Shown here piece by piece: positions 15,158 to 22,963 of a stretch of DNA of 44,016 bases. The notes below the pieces were generated by a model. The model had not been told where the DNA came from and ran no database searches. It worked only from the letters and a program-made list of their open reading frames with translations. How positions within the stretch are numbered: position 1 is the stretch's first letter; each line of letters begins with the position of its first letter. Source of the stretch: an uncultured Eubacteriales bacterium (GTDB lineage: Bacteria > Bacillota > Clostridia > Oscillospirales > CAG-272); assembly GCA_949299535.1 (NCBI GenBank), contig CASGAQ010000010.1, positions 1 through 44,016 of the forward strand. The letters are read 5' to 3'. The position numbers and the translations under genes were made by a program.

Positions 15158-16543
15158 TTATTTTCCCACGCAGAATTTGTGGAATATATTGTCTACTACG
15201 TCTGCGGAGACTTCTCTGCCGTCAAGTTCGGCAATGGCGGAAGCAGCGCGTTCGAGTTCTGTTCCGGCGATATCGTCACCGAGAAATGAAATGGCATTTT
15301 TTGCCGAAATGACAGAAGAAAGACAACTGCATACGGCGCTGTATTGACGCGCGTTTGTGAGTATCTCCTCGTCGGAATTTTCGATATCTCCGCTTATGAA
15401 TCTGCTTTCGATGGCGTCGGCGAGAGTTTTCTTTTCGTCGTGTTTTGCAGAAAGCGAAAGCGTGTCGAAGCCGCCGAAAAGTTCTTCTCCGAAAACGGTG
15501 TTTTTATCCGACTTGTTGAGGATTACGAGAACAGTCTTTCCGCTCTGCTTCGCCCGCTCTATGAGTTCAAGGACTTTTCCGTCCTCGCTGTCGAACGGTC
15601 GAGATGTATCGAATACAGCCAGAATGAGTTCAGAATTTTCCATCTCCTTTTTGGAGCGTTCTACGCCGAGTTTTTCAACTATATCGGCAGTTTCACGTAT
15701 TCCCGCCGTGTCGGAAAGGCGAAGAAGCACATTACCGCAAACGACGGTTTCGGATATGACGTCTCTTGTCGTGCCTGCGATATCAGTTACTATGGCGCGC
15801 TCGTTTTCAGCGAGCATATTGAGTATGGTAGATTTGCCTGTGTTCGGCTTTCCGCATATTACAGTGGGGATTCCTTCGCACACGGCGTGACCTGTCCTGT
15901 ACGATGCTTTGAGCGATTCGAGTTCTTTTATTATGCCGTCTATGGCGGAGTACATTTCATCACGCGGCATTTGCTCCAAGTCCTCGTCAGGAAAGTCTAT
16001 GAGCGCATATATGTTTCCTATGACCGAGGTGATGTCGGAGTATATCTGTTCTGTCTTTTTTCTGAGAGAGCCTGATATTCCGCGGCGCGCAAGCGCAAGA
16101 GAAGCGTTTGTCTTAGCGTCTATCATACCTATAACGGATTCCGCTTCGGAAAGTGAGAGCTTGCCCGCCGAGAAAGCGCGGCGCGTGAATTCGCCGGGAC
16201 CTGCCTGTACCGCGCCTGCGGAAAATGCGGCGGAGAGAATATTCTGTGTAAGAAGTATTCCGCCGTGACAGCTTATCTCAACAATGTTTTCTCCCGTATA
16301 TGACCTTGGCGCACGGAAAATGGTAACGAGGGCTTCGTCGAGTATCTTTCCGTCAGGCGATTTTATATCAGCGAGGAAAACGAAGTTGGATTTTATCTCC
16401 GAGAAGCTCTTCTTGCTTTTCGGGAATATAAATTTTTCGGCAATGGACAGAGCGTCATCGCCTGACATGCGAATGAGTGCAACGCCGCCTTTGCCGTACG
16501 GAGTGGAAACGGCGGCTATCGTGTCTGAAAACATTGTATACAT
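15158..16543 (-). CDS. mnmE: tRNA uridine-5-carboxymethylaminomethyl(34) synthesis GTPase MnmE
   Basis: A 461-residue GTPase that, with MnmG, modifies U34 of certain tRNAs using methylene-tetrahydrofolate. The N-terminal folate-binding domain starts DTIAAVSTPYGKGGVALIRM. The G domain shows GKPNTGKST (G1), GTTRD (G2), DTAG (G3) and NKSD (G4). The protein ends FCVGK, with the conserved catalytic Cys four residues before the end. Length is normal. On the minus strand GGAG lies eight bases before the ATG at 16543. It is the last gene of the rpmH-rnpA-yidD-yidC-jag-mnmE arrangement, but a strong hairpin separates it from jag. The usual next genes, mnmG and rsmG, are absent; thrS converges instead. 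Confidence 0.96.
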   Translation of the reverse strand: MYTMFSDTIAAVSTPYGKGGVALIRMSGDDALSIAEKFIFPKSKKSFSEIKSNFVFLADIKSPDGKILDEALVTIFRAPRSYTGENIVEISCHGGILLTQNILSAAFSAGAVQAGPGEFTRRAFSAGKLSLSEAESVIGMIDAKTNASLALARRGISGSLRKKTEQIYSDITSVIGNIYALIDFPDEDLEQMPRDEMYSAIDGIIKELESLKASYRTGHAVCEGIPTVICGKPNTGKSTILNMLAENERAIVTDIAGTTRDVISETVVCGNVLLRLSDTAGIRETADIVEKLGVERSKKEMENSELILAVFDTSRPFDSEDGKVLELIERAKQSGKTVLVILNKSDKNTVFGEELFGGFDTLSLSAKHDEKKTLADAIESRFISGDIENSDEEILTNARQYSAVCSCLSSVISAKNAISFLGDDIAGTELERAASAIAELDGREVSADVVDNIFHKFCVGK

Positions 16544-16576
16544 AGCTTAAACTCCGAGATTTGAAATCTTTTTGAA

Positions 16577-16604
16577 AAAAGGCGCACCTTTGGGTGCGCC
16601 TTTT
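16577..16604 (-). terminator. Terminator between jag and mnmE
   Basis: A perfect 12-bp stem AAAAGGCGCACC (16577-16588) with GGTGCGCCTTTT (16593-16604), loop TTTG, with Ts on the minus strand. mnmE therefore needs read-through or its own promoter, which I could not identify. Confidence 0.85.
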
Positions 16605-16609
16605 GAATA

Positions 16610-17584
16610 TTATTTGTTGTCATCTTCTTCGCTTTGCGCGGAATTGATGGTACTGCCGAATTCTTTAAGGCGCGCGAAGTAGCTGTCGAGGTCTTTTGCT
16701 TTTTCTATTTTGCGGGGAGCGGGGCGAGGCGTATCGCTCGTTCTGCGGGCGCGGGGAACATATTCGCTTCTTTCCGTTCTTGTAATCTTTTCGGTCTTTT
16801 CAACGCGTTCCTTATCTTCCTTTGCGTCTTTTGCGGGAGCGTCATATGTACGCTCTTCGCTTCCGGCGGCATGTTTTGCGGAACTTTTGCCGCCGTCGCG
16901 TTTGCCTTTGCCGCCTTTGCGGTCGAATTTATATGCGGATATGGGTTTTTCGCCGCCTTCGGGGAAGATGATGACGCGGCGGTTGCCTTCGGCGCCGACG
17001 GAGTTTGTGGAAACTCCCTCTATGGTCTGAACTTCGGAATGGATTATTCTGCGTTCATATGCGTTCATGGGTTCGAGAACGGTATTTCTGCCGGTTCTCT
17101 TTACCTTTTCAGCCATATGGCGCGCGAGCTTTTTAAGAGTTTCTTCTCTCTTTTCGCGGTAGTTTTCGATATCTACGGTTATGCGTGTATATTTGCGTTC
17201 GTCAGTTTCTTTTTTGTTTGCGGCAAGGTTTATAAGGTACTGGAGCGCGTCAAGCGTATCTCCGTGATGTCCTATAAGAGTTCCTGCGCCGCTGCCCGTA
17301 ATGTTGAGGAAAGCTTCACCGTTTTTTTCGCTTATAACTTCAACGGAGGCGTCGAGCTCCATGTCTTTTATGAGTGTGTTTGCAAAATTCTTTGCCGCTT
17401 CCACCGGTTTGAACACATAAGTTATTTTGACTTTGGCAGGAGAAGCGCCTATGCCGAAAAGTCCTTTTTTTGCTTCTTCAATCACTTCGTATTCGAGCGC
17501 GTCGGCTGAAACGCCGAGCTCTTCAGCCGCGAGTCTTACGGCTTCTTCCGTGTTCTTTGCTATTTTTATAAGTTCTTGTTTCAT
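16610..17584 (-). CDS. jag: RNA-binding protein Jag (KhpB/EloR)
   Basis: A 324-residue protein with a Jag-N domain (ELIKIAKNTEEAVRLAAEEL...KKGLFGIGASPAKVKI), a KH domain with the GHHG loop (GTLIGHHGDTLDALQYLINL, ~98-117) and an R3H domain (NAYERRIIHSEVQTIEGVST). The last ~110 residues are charged and low-complexity (Lys/Glu/Arg), longer than in many relatives and probably disordered. KhpB/EloR binds RNA with KhpA and affects cell elongation and division in other Firmicutes. It lies 17 bases downstream of yidC in the same transcript. The start is the ATG at 17584. Confidence 0.93.
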   Translation of the reverse strand: MKQELIKIAKNTEEAVRLAAEELGVSADALEYEVIEEAKKGLFGIGASPAKVKITYVFKPVEAAKNFANTLIKDMELDASVEVISEKNGEAFLNITGSGAGTLIGHHGDTLDALQYLINLAANKKETDERKYTRITVDIENYREKREETLKKLARHMAEKVKRTGRNTVLEPMNAYERRIIHSEVQTIEGVSTNSVGAEGNRRVIIFPEGGEKPISAYKFDRKGGKGKRDGGKSSAKHAAGSEERTYDAPAKDAKEDKERVEKTEKITRTERSEYVPRARRTSDTPRPAPRKIEKAKDLDSYFARLKEFGSTINSAQSEEDDNK

Positions 17585-17601
17585 GTTTTTGGAAGTCCTT
17601 T

Positions 17602-18732
17602 TTATTTATTGTCTTCGTCTTTTATATCTGCTTTGCCGAAAAGCTTTTTCTTTTTCTCGGAAACCGGTTTTTCGTCTTTATCGGAGGTTTCTTCCGTTTT
17701 CGGTCTGTCGTATATAGAAACGTAATCTCCGAGATCCTCTTCTATCTCCTCGTCGGAAAAGTCTATGCTGTGGAGCGAACGAATGGGGCCGCGGTTCTCG
17801 CTGGGCTTAGCGTTTTTGGGAGCTTTGCCTGCCATTTCTCTTTCTGCGGCTTTGATATCTTCTTCCGTGCAGGTAGGAAGCGGCATCGCCTTATGAAGGA
17901 TTATGGACTGTGCAACGCCGATGATATTGTTGAACATCCAGTAGATACCGATGGCTGCGGGAACGGTGAATGCGATCCATGTCGTCATTGCGGGAAGCAT
18001 AAGGTCCATAACGAGCATCGTTGTCTTGTTTTGCTGCGTTTGTTCCGCCATTCCGGGCTGATAGGTGAATTTTCTCTGAACTTTCATGGAGAGGAACTGG
18101 AATACGAATGTCAATATCGGAACGATTATAAGAATGTTCCAGCCGGGATTTGCGGAAAGATCGAATATACCCATCGTAAAGTCCGGTATCTCTGAAAAAT
18201 CGACTGCTTCGAGTTCAGCCGCGGCAAGCGCGCTGTTTATCATATCGTACTTGTCGGATGTGATATACTGAATAAGGCTTATATCACGCGAAGAAAGTCC
18301 GTTTACGACATTTTCCGCAAGACCCAATGAGTTTGCGATAGTCGTTATCTGTGTTGCAGTCCAGCCGCAGATATACTTTAAGGGGTTTATGATAACATTG
18401 TAAAGAATGAAGATTATGGGCATCTGAATGAGAAGCGGCAGACAACCGGCCGCAGGATTGTAACCTTCTCTCTGGTAGAGTTCCATTATCTCGTTCTGCA
18501 TTTTCTGCTGAGTTACTTTGTCGTTACGTCCTCTGTATTTTTTTCTGATAGCCATTTCCTTGGGACGCATTTTTGCCTGCTTGATAGAAGTTCTCTGCTG
18601 CTTTATTGCAAAAGGCAGGAGGATGAGCTTTATGAGCAATGCAAAAAGGAAAAGACCGAAAAGATAGTATCCGCCTGTGATGTTTGAAAAGAACGAGAGT
18701 ATCGTTCCGAAAAATTTATATATGGCGTTCAT
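17602..18732 (-). CDS. yidC: Membrane protein insertase YidC
   Basis: A 376-residue YidC/OxaA/Alb3 insertase that helps proteins enter the cytoplasmic membrane. Typical features are the amphipathic KQQRTSIKQAKMRPKEMAIRK loop, GYNPAAGCLPLLIQMPIIFILYNVI (TM2 and the substrate groove), further membrane helices (WNILIIVPILTFVFQFLSM, FTVPAAIGIYWMFNNIIGVAQ) and a charged C-terminal tail of about 90 residues. No lipobox is present at the N-terminus, which starts MNAIYKFFGTILSFFSNITG. The ATG directly abuts the yidD stop (TAA then ATG), so translation is coupled. Confidence 0.95.
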   Translation of the reverse strand: MNAIYKFFGTILSFFSNITGGYYLFGLFLFALLIKLILLPFAIKQQRTSIKQAKMRPKEMAIRKKYRGRNDKVTQQKMQNEIMELYQREGYNPAAGCLPLLIQMPIIFILYNVIINPLKYICGWTATQITTIANSLGLAENVVNGLSSRDISLIQYITSDKYDMINSALAAAELEAVDFSEIPDFTMGIFDLSANPGWNILIIVPILTFVFQFLSMKVQRKFTYQPGMAEQTQQNKTTMLVMDLMLPAMTTWIAFTVPAAIGIYWMFNNIIGVAQSIILHKAMPLPTCTEEDIKAAEREMAGKAPKNAKPSENRGPIRSLHSIDFSDEEIEEDLGDYVSIYDRPKTEETSDKDEKPVSEKKKKLFGKADIKDEDNK

Positions 18733-19008
18733 TTATTTGTTTTCTCCTTCGATTTTTGAAGCGGAAGAACCGCCTTTTCCGCCGCGCTTTTTCGGATTTT
18801 CGGGAACGGGATCTTCTCCGCCGCGGCAAAATGGGTGACACCGTAAGATTCTCATGAGAGTAAGAAAAGCTCCGCGGAAAAACCCCCATTCTTCGAACGC
18901 ATCCAGCGCATATTGAGAGCATGTAGGCGTAAAGCGGCAACATGCGGGTTTATACGGCGAAATATATTTTCTGTAAAACTTTATGAGAAATATGCATATC
19001 TTCTTCAT
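18733..19008 (-). CDS. yidD: Membrane protein insertion efficiency factor YidD
   Basis: A 91-residue protein with the family core [40 protein letters not shown] and [17 protein letters not shown]. YidD associates with the inner face of the membrane and aids YidC-dependent insertion. The last ~20 residues ([19 protein letters not shown]) are a basic tail. It overlaps rnpA by four bases and abuts yidC. Confidence 0.95.
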   Translation of the reverse strand: MKKICIFLIKFYRKYISPYKPACCRFTPTCSQYALDAFEEWGFFRGAFLTLMRILRCHPFCRGGEDPVPENPKKRGGKGGSSASKIEGENK

Positions 19009-19397
19009 GCGTTTTCGGTATCCTGAACTATCAGCCCGAGCTTGCGGAAAGCATATAAAAGGTCGCGGTAGATATCCTGTGTTTTAGCGCTTGTCGCCGC
19101 GTCTCGCGCGACTATGACGACAAGGAAGCCTTTTTTCACTATGTTTTCCTTTTCGAGCTGTTGATATGCGGCGCGGAGAATCCTTCTTGTTCTCGTACGC
19201 ACCACCGCATGCCCGAGTTTTTTTGTGACCGTAAGACCTACGCGGTTGAGCCTCGTCTTCTGCGGATTTTCGCGCGCTATGCGCGAAGCGCGGTAATCGA
19301 TCAATACATATACCGCTATATGCTTGCAAAATACTTTTTGTCCTTTTGAATAGACTTTTCTGAAAAGATGGTCTTCGGAAATTGCGATGTTTTTCAC
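19005..19397 (-). CDS. rnpA: Ribonuclease P protein component
   Basis: A 130-residue basic protein that assists the RNase P RNA in cutting 5' leaders from tRNA precursors. The RNR-type signature reads [20 protein letters not shown] followed by RRILRAAYQ, with [10 protein letters not shown] and the C-terminal [14 protein letters not shown] helix. The start is GTG at 19397-19395 with AGAGGA upstream. The conserved order with rpmH upstream and yidD-yidC downstream supports the call. Confidence 0.95.
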   Translation of the reverse strand: MKNIAISEDHLFRKVYSKGQKVFCKHIAVYVLIDYRASRIARENPQKTRLNRVGLTVTKKLGHAVVRTRTRRILRAAYQQLEKENIVKKGFLVVIVARDAATSAKTQDIYRDLLYAFRKLGLIVQDTENA

Positions 19398-19498
19398 TCG
19401 GTTTCCTCTCTTGGGTTGTTTTCCGCGTCTTGTTCGTCCGAAAACAGCGCGGTGAAGCGCGAATCTACTCGCAAAAAGAGTTTTTTCGCCTCATAAAA

Positions 19499-19540
19499 AA
19501 TCAAAGCCTATGATATAATGCACAGGCTTTGCGTTTTTTA
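19499..19540. terminator. Hairpin between rpmH and rnpA
   Basis: CAAAGCCT and AGGCTTTG arms with a loop of about 14 bases and T-runs on both strands. It can attenuate rpmH transcription so that less rnpA is made than ribosomal protein; that role is inferred. Confidence 0.65.
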
Positions 19541-19556
19541 TTTGCTTTTTCGCAAA

Positions 19557-19691
19557 TCAATAGGAGAGTCTTGCTCTGCCTTTTGCACGTCTTCTCTTCA
19601 AAACTTTGCGACCGTTGGCGGTACTCATTCTTTTTCTGAAGCCGTGTTCTTTCTGTCTCTGAAGCTTCTTAGGCTGATATGTTCTAAGCAT
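19557..19691 (-). CDS. rpmH: 50S ribosomal protein L34
   Basis: A 44-residue, strongly basic protein reading [20 protein letters not shown], then [20 protein letters not shown] and RLSY. This is an unmistakable L34, a late-assembling protein of the large ribosomal subunit. The ATG is at 19691-19689 and the TGA at 19559-19557. An AAGGAGGTG ribosome site lies upstream. It heads the rnpA-yidD-yidC-jag cluster. In most Firmicutes dnaA lies divergently just beyond rpmH; here a cell-wall amidase is found instead. Confidence 0.98.
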   Translation of the reverse strand: MLRTYQPKKLQRQKEHGFRKRMSTANGRKVLKRRRAKGRARLSY

Positions 19692-19764
19692 TTATTTTCG
19701 CACCTCCTTAATTAACGACCGGCTGCCGCCGGACGACGGTATGCCGCTATGATTTACAAAGTAC

Positions 19765-19794
19765 ATTATACACATAAAAAGGTGTAATTGTCAA
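19765..19794 (-). promoter_or_regulatory. SigmaA promoter of rpmH
   Basis: On the minus strand TTGACA (19794-19789) and TATAAT (19770-19765) have an 18-base spacer. Confidence 0.85.
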
Positions 19795-19962
19795 GTGCAT
19801 TTTGCGTTTTTGCTTCCGATACGGATAAAAAAACATCAAATTTTTTTAAATATACACGTTTTTTTCCTTGATATTAGGGGAATATTGCCGTGTCAAAAAA
19901 TCGCATTCCGGATACCGATAAAATCGCTCGGCGTCATTTTATCACATTCGTCGGGCGCGCGT
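19795..19962. other. Intergenic region between rpmH and the amidase gene
   Basis: The whole rpmH-amidase gap is 314 bases. Apart from the rpmH promoter and the possible late-sporulation promoter I see no gene. I looked for DnaA boxes (TTATCCACA-like) because rpmH often borders oriC and saw no convincing cluster. Confidence 0.5.
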
Positions 19963-19972
19963 CATATACTTA
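19944..19972 (+). promoter_or_regulatory. Possible sigmaK-type promoter of the amidase gene
   Basis: CATATACTTA (19963-19972) matches the sigmaK -10 pattern CATAnnnTA except at its spacing of the last bases, with AC (19944-19945) 17 bases before it. It is short and degenerate, so weak evidence. Confidence 0.25.
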
Positions 19973-20005
19973 TACCGCAGTATATTTGCAGAAGGAGGAG
20001 CATAT

Positions 20006-20569
20006 ATGGCAATAAAAATCTACATAGATCAGGGGCATAACGCCGTAAATCCAAATGCCGGAGCAGAGGGCAACGGATATCGTGAACAGGACCTTGTATA
20101 TTATATAGGAAAGGAACTTGAAAAACTGCTTAACGCAGACCCGAATTTTGAAGCGATAACCTCGCGCAATTCTCCCACGGAGGTGCTTGGCACAAGTCTT
20201 TCGTCCAGCCTTTCGGCTCGTGTGAATGAGGCGAACGCGTGGGGCGCGGATTATTTTATAAGCCTTCATGCGAATGCTTCGGATATCGCGTCCGCTTCCG
20301 GAAGCGAGGCGTATGTTTACAGCGCCGACTCTCCGGCGTATGTGCTTGCCGAAGACATACTGCTGCGTCTTTCGGAGGCGACAGGACTTGCAAACCGCGG
20401 CGTTTTCGAACGTCCCACTCTGTATGTGCTGAGAAAGACGGCCATGCCTGCACTCCTTTTGGAGATAGGATTTATTACAAACGCAGGGGACGCCGCCATG
20501 ATGGCGGAGAACCCTGCGCTTGTTGCCCGCGGAATATATAACGGGATATTGACGTATTTCGGTTTGTGA
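20006..20569 (+). CDS. N-acetylmuramoyl-L-alanine amidase (Amidase_3 family)
   Basis: A 187-residue zinc amidase that cuts between muramic acid and the peptide stem of peptidoglycan. Metal and catalytic positions are visible: the first His in YIDQGHN (usually DPGHGG), Glu in YREQDLVY, the second His in ISLHANA and the catalytic Glu in LLEIGFITN. There is no signal peptide and no binding repeat, so it resembles the catalytic half of CwlC/CwlV-type enzymes, which act in mother-cell lysis. AGAAGGAGGAG precedes the ATG. A degenerate sigmaK-like promoter would fit that role, but this is inference. It converges on the ROK kinase gene with a 16-base gap and no terminator between them. Confidence 0.92.
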   Translation: MAIKIYIDQGHNAVNPNAGAEGNGYREQDLVYYIGKELEKLLNADPNFEAITSRNSPTEVLGTSLSSSLSARVNEANAWGADYFISLHANASDIASASGSEAYVYSADSPAYVLAEDILLRLSEATGLANRGVFERPTLYVLRKTAMPALLLEIGFITNAGDAAMMAENPALVARGIYNGILTYFGL

Positions 20570-20585
20570 TAATTTGTTATAAAAA

Positions 20586-21551
20586 TCAGTTGGTGCGTAC
20601 GAGCGCCGCCGCGCCGATTATGCCGGCGTCGTTTCCGAGCGTAGCTATGCGTATATCGGTCTTGAGCGTTTTATCGGCGGAATATACTTCTTTTGCGACT
20701 TCTTTCTTGAGAGGGAGAAGGAGCGGATCGCCCTCGTTGCATACGCCGCCGCCGATGAGAAGCACATTCGGCTGGAATATGTTTATGATATTTGCGATTC
20801 CGCAGGCGAGGTGTTTTATGTAGTAGTCTACGACTGCGGCGCTTGAGGCGTCGCCCTTACGCATTGCGGCGAAAGCCGTCTTGCCGCCTATTTTGGAAGG
20901 ATCGCCGGCGCACATTTCCGTTATGACGGGGGATTTTGTGCGCGCGTATTCTTCACGAGTCAAAGCCACAAGTGCGGAAGCGGAGCTGTATGCCTCGAAA
21001 CAGCCGTTTCTGCCGCAGGAGCATTTTCTGCCGCCGTATTCTATTACCATGTGTCCCAGCTCTGCGCCGCCGAAAGCGCAGCCGGTAAGCAGTTTGCCGC
21101 CTATAACGATACCGCTGCCGACGCCTGTTCCCAAAGTTACGGTCACGGATATTTCGGCGTCTTTAGCCGCTCCCACGGTAGCTTCTGCCAATGCGGCTAC
21201 GTTTGCGTCATTGCCGATGGCGATATTCTCCTCGGCAACGCCGGAATATTGCATGAACGTTTTTATAACGGGGAAATCCCTCATTTTGATGTTGTTCGCA
21301 TATTCTATAAGACCGGTCTTTGTGTTTACCGTTCCGGGTGCGGCTATGCCTACTTTTACATTGTCTTTGAGCAGGTCGAGTCCGCACTCCGTGCAGACCT
21401 TGGCGCAGAGCAAGGCTATATCTTTTGTTATCTCCTCGGGACCGCGCTGTGCAAGCGTGGGAGAGGAGATTTTTTTGATTATTTTGTAATTTTCATCAAC
21501 AAGACCTACGGCAATGTTTGTTCCGCCGAGATCAACACCTATGGTATACAT
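20586..21551 (-). CDS. ROK-family glucokinase
   Basis: A 321-residue sugar kinase. The N-terminal phosphate loop is GVDLGGTNIAVGLVD, the sugar-binding and catalytic section includes IGNDANVAALAE (catalytic Asp) and GTGVGSGIVIGGKLL, and the ROK zinc motif reads CSCGRNGCFEAY, with HMVIEYGG just before it. Closest in layout to Firmicute GlcK-type glucokinases that phosphorylate glucose with ATP, although other hexoses cannot be excluded. There is no DNA-binding domain, so it is an enzyme rather than a ROK repressor. A consensus promoter lies upstream. It is monocistronic. Confidence 0.92.
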   Translation of the reverse strand: MYTIGVDLGGTNIAVGLVDENYKIIKKISSPTLAQRGPEEITKDIALLCAKVCTECGLDLLKDNVKVGIAAPGTVNTKTGLIEYANNIKMRDFPVIKTFMQYSGVAEENIAIGNDANVAALAEATVGAAKDAEISVTVTLGTGVGSGIVIGGKLLTGCAFGGAELGHMVIEYGGRKCSCGRNGCFEAYSSASALVALTREEYARTKSPVITEMCAGDPSKIGGKTAFAAMRKGDASSAAVVDYYIKHLACGIANIINIFQPNVLLIGGGVCNEGDPLLLPLKKEVAKEVYSADKTLKTDIRIATLGNDAGIIGAAALVRTN

Positions 21552-21612
21552 TTTATTTGTCCTCCGTTAATGCCGATTTTTTAAGAGAGTTCCTTAAAAA
21601 ATATTATAATCC

Positions 21613-21641
21613 ATTATAATTGATAAAAAGAGCGTTGTCAA
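21613..21641 (-). promoter_or_regulatory. Consensus sigmaA promoter of the glucokinase gene
   Basis: On the minus strand TTGACA (21641-21636), a 17-base spacer and TATAAT (21618-21613). Confidence 0.9.
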
Positions 21642-21705
21642 CAAAAAACGTTGAGATGAGAAGAGTTTTGCATTTGTTTTTGAGCCGGACGTCAAATGCG
21701 TGATT

Positions 21706-22092
21706 TTATGCAAAGCTTTCAAATCCCGCGCCGCATAAGATTTTAAGGCGCGCGGCGGCGTCACGGAAATTTTCCGCGGCATAAAGAAAATCTCCTGTGT
21801 TTCCCGAAAAGTATGCACAATAAAGCTCTATTATCGCCTGATCCGCGCGGTCAAGCAGGTCGTAGCTTAAAAAATAAGCGAACATACTCATGTTTTCGCT
21901 CCATTTGCCGCGCAGCGCTTCAATCTGACGTCGAAGTTCTTCACCGCCGCTTTTTATATCCTCCTCGTTTTTCGGAAGAGAGGCGGTAATCGTGATAAGC
22001 TCGTCGAGTTTTTTTGATATTGAATATGAATTTATGAAAACAAAAGTGCAGAGAAGAGCGAATATTAAAAGCGCGCAAACGAACGTTTTCAC
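21706..22092 (-). CDS. DUF4363 family protein
   Basis: A 128-residue protein with one N-terminal membrane helix (FVCALLIFALLCTFVFI) and a helical soluble part. It resembles DUF4363 proteins of Clostridia, whose function is not established. The GTG at 22092 is chosen because it forms a GTGA overlap with the upstream DUF421 gene and has AGGGGGA before it; a TTG at 22101 is the alternative. The DUF421-DUF4363 pair is a common neighbourhood in spore-forming Clostridia, which argues for joint function at the membrane. Confidence 0.75.
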   Translation of the reverse strand: MKTFVCALLIFALLCTFVFINSYSISKKLDELITITASLPKNEEDIKSGGEELRRQIEALRGKWSENMSMFAYFLSYDLLDRADQAIIELYCAYFSGNTGDFLYAAENFRDAAARLKILCGAGFESFA

Positions 22093-22787
22093 TGTTTGCA
22101 ATCCCCCTTTTTAATTATTTCTACTTTTTCCGAATCGTCGACGGTCATAAGAAATACGGAAGAAACCTCTTTTATCCTGTTTTCCTTCAGTTTGTTAAGA
22201 ACCCATTTTTCACTCTTTCCTGAGTCGCGCATGGCGTATTCGACTATTTTGCCGTCGATTATGACGGGGTGTGCAAGTCCATTCACGCTTGGTTGATTCA
22301 GCGAAAGTTCTTTCGGCATATCAGACCTCGTAAGCGGTCTTTCGGAAGCTTTGGGGAAAAATGCGAGCCTTCCGTTAGGTTCAAGTACGGCGTAATCTAT
22401 CTCCGAAACGGCTGAAAAACCCGCCAGATGAAGCTCGCATATCAGGTCGTCTATGCTCATTCGCATTTTGCTCATCTCTCTGATGTCTATCACGCCTTTA
22501 TTGACGATTATGCTCGGCTTTCCGTCCAAGAGCTTCTTTACAAAAGTTATTTTTGTGGTAAGATATGAAAAAAACACCTCAAAACATATGAGCGTAACTA
22601 TCGGAATTATTGCGTAAAGTATGGGAACGGAGGCGTTCGTAAGCGGCGCGCTTGCGAGATTGGAGAGAAGAAATGTTGTGACAAGCTCCGATATCTGCAA
22701 TTCTCCTATCTGTCTTTTCCCTGAAAAGCGCATGACCGCGATCAGTACGGCGTATACCGCAAGCGTCCTCATGAATATTGCTGCCAA
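22089..22787 (-). CDS. DUF421 membrane protein (YetF/YrbG family)
   Basis: A 232-residue protein with three membrane helices near the N-terminus (TLAVYAVLIAVMRF, LVTTFLLSNLA, ILYAIIPIVTLICFEVFFSYL) and two soluble halves typical of DUF421: GKPSIIVNKGVIDIREMSKM...DLICELHLAGFSAVSEIDYAVLEPNG, and a C-terminal repeat NGLAHPVIIDGKIVEYAMRD. Relatives occur in spores and in general membranes; biochemical function is unsettled. The TTG at 22787 is chosen because AAGGAGG lies eight bases upstream; the frame stays open further upstream but without a ribosome site. Confidence 0.87.
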   Translation of the reverse strand: MAAIFMRTLAVYAVLIAVMRFSGKRQIGELQISELVTTFLLSNLASAPLTNASVPILYAIIPIVTLICFEVFFSYLTTKITFVKKLLDGKPSIIVNKGVIDIREMSKMRMSIDDLICELHLAGFSAVSEIDYAVLEPNGRLAFFPKASERPLTRSDMPKELSLNQPSVNGLAHPVIIDGKIVEYAMRDSGKSEKWVLNKLKENRIKEVSSVFLMTVDDSEKVEIIKKGDCKQ

Positions 22788-22855
22788 ATAAAAAACCTCC
22801 TTCTGAATATATTTCTTTTTTAATTTATTATTTACAAGTTTATTTTCAATATCGG

Positions 22856-22884
22856 TTGAAAAATTTATCATGTTAGGGTATAAT
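22856..22884 (+). promoter_or_regulatory. SigmaA promoter of hprK
   Basis: TTGAAA (22856-22861), a 17-base spacer and TATAAT (22879-22884). Confidence 0.8.
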
Positions 22885-22963
22885 TGTTATATATAAGTAT
22901 TTAGCTTTGTTATGAAGCTTTCTGCACCTTTTTAATATTTTTGTTTATGAGAAAGGAAAAATT

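Noticed and set aside
16634..17509. 291-codon plus-strand frame opposite jag
   Set aside because: It is composed mostly of Phe, Ala, Gly and Cys, as expected from the complement of a Lys/Glu-rich gene; no start signal.
19795..19962. Replication origin beside rpmH
   Set aside because: Gene context suggested it, but there is no dnaA and no convincing DnaA-box cluster.
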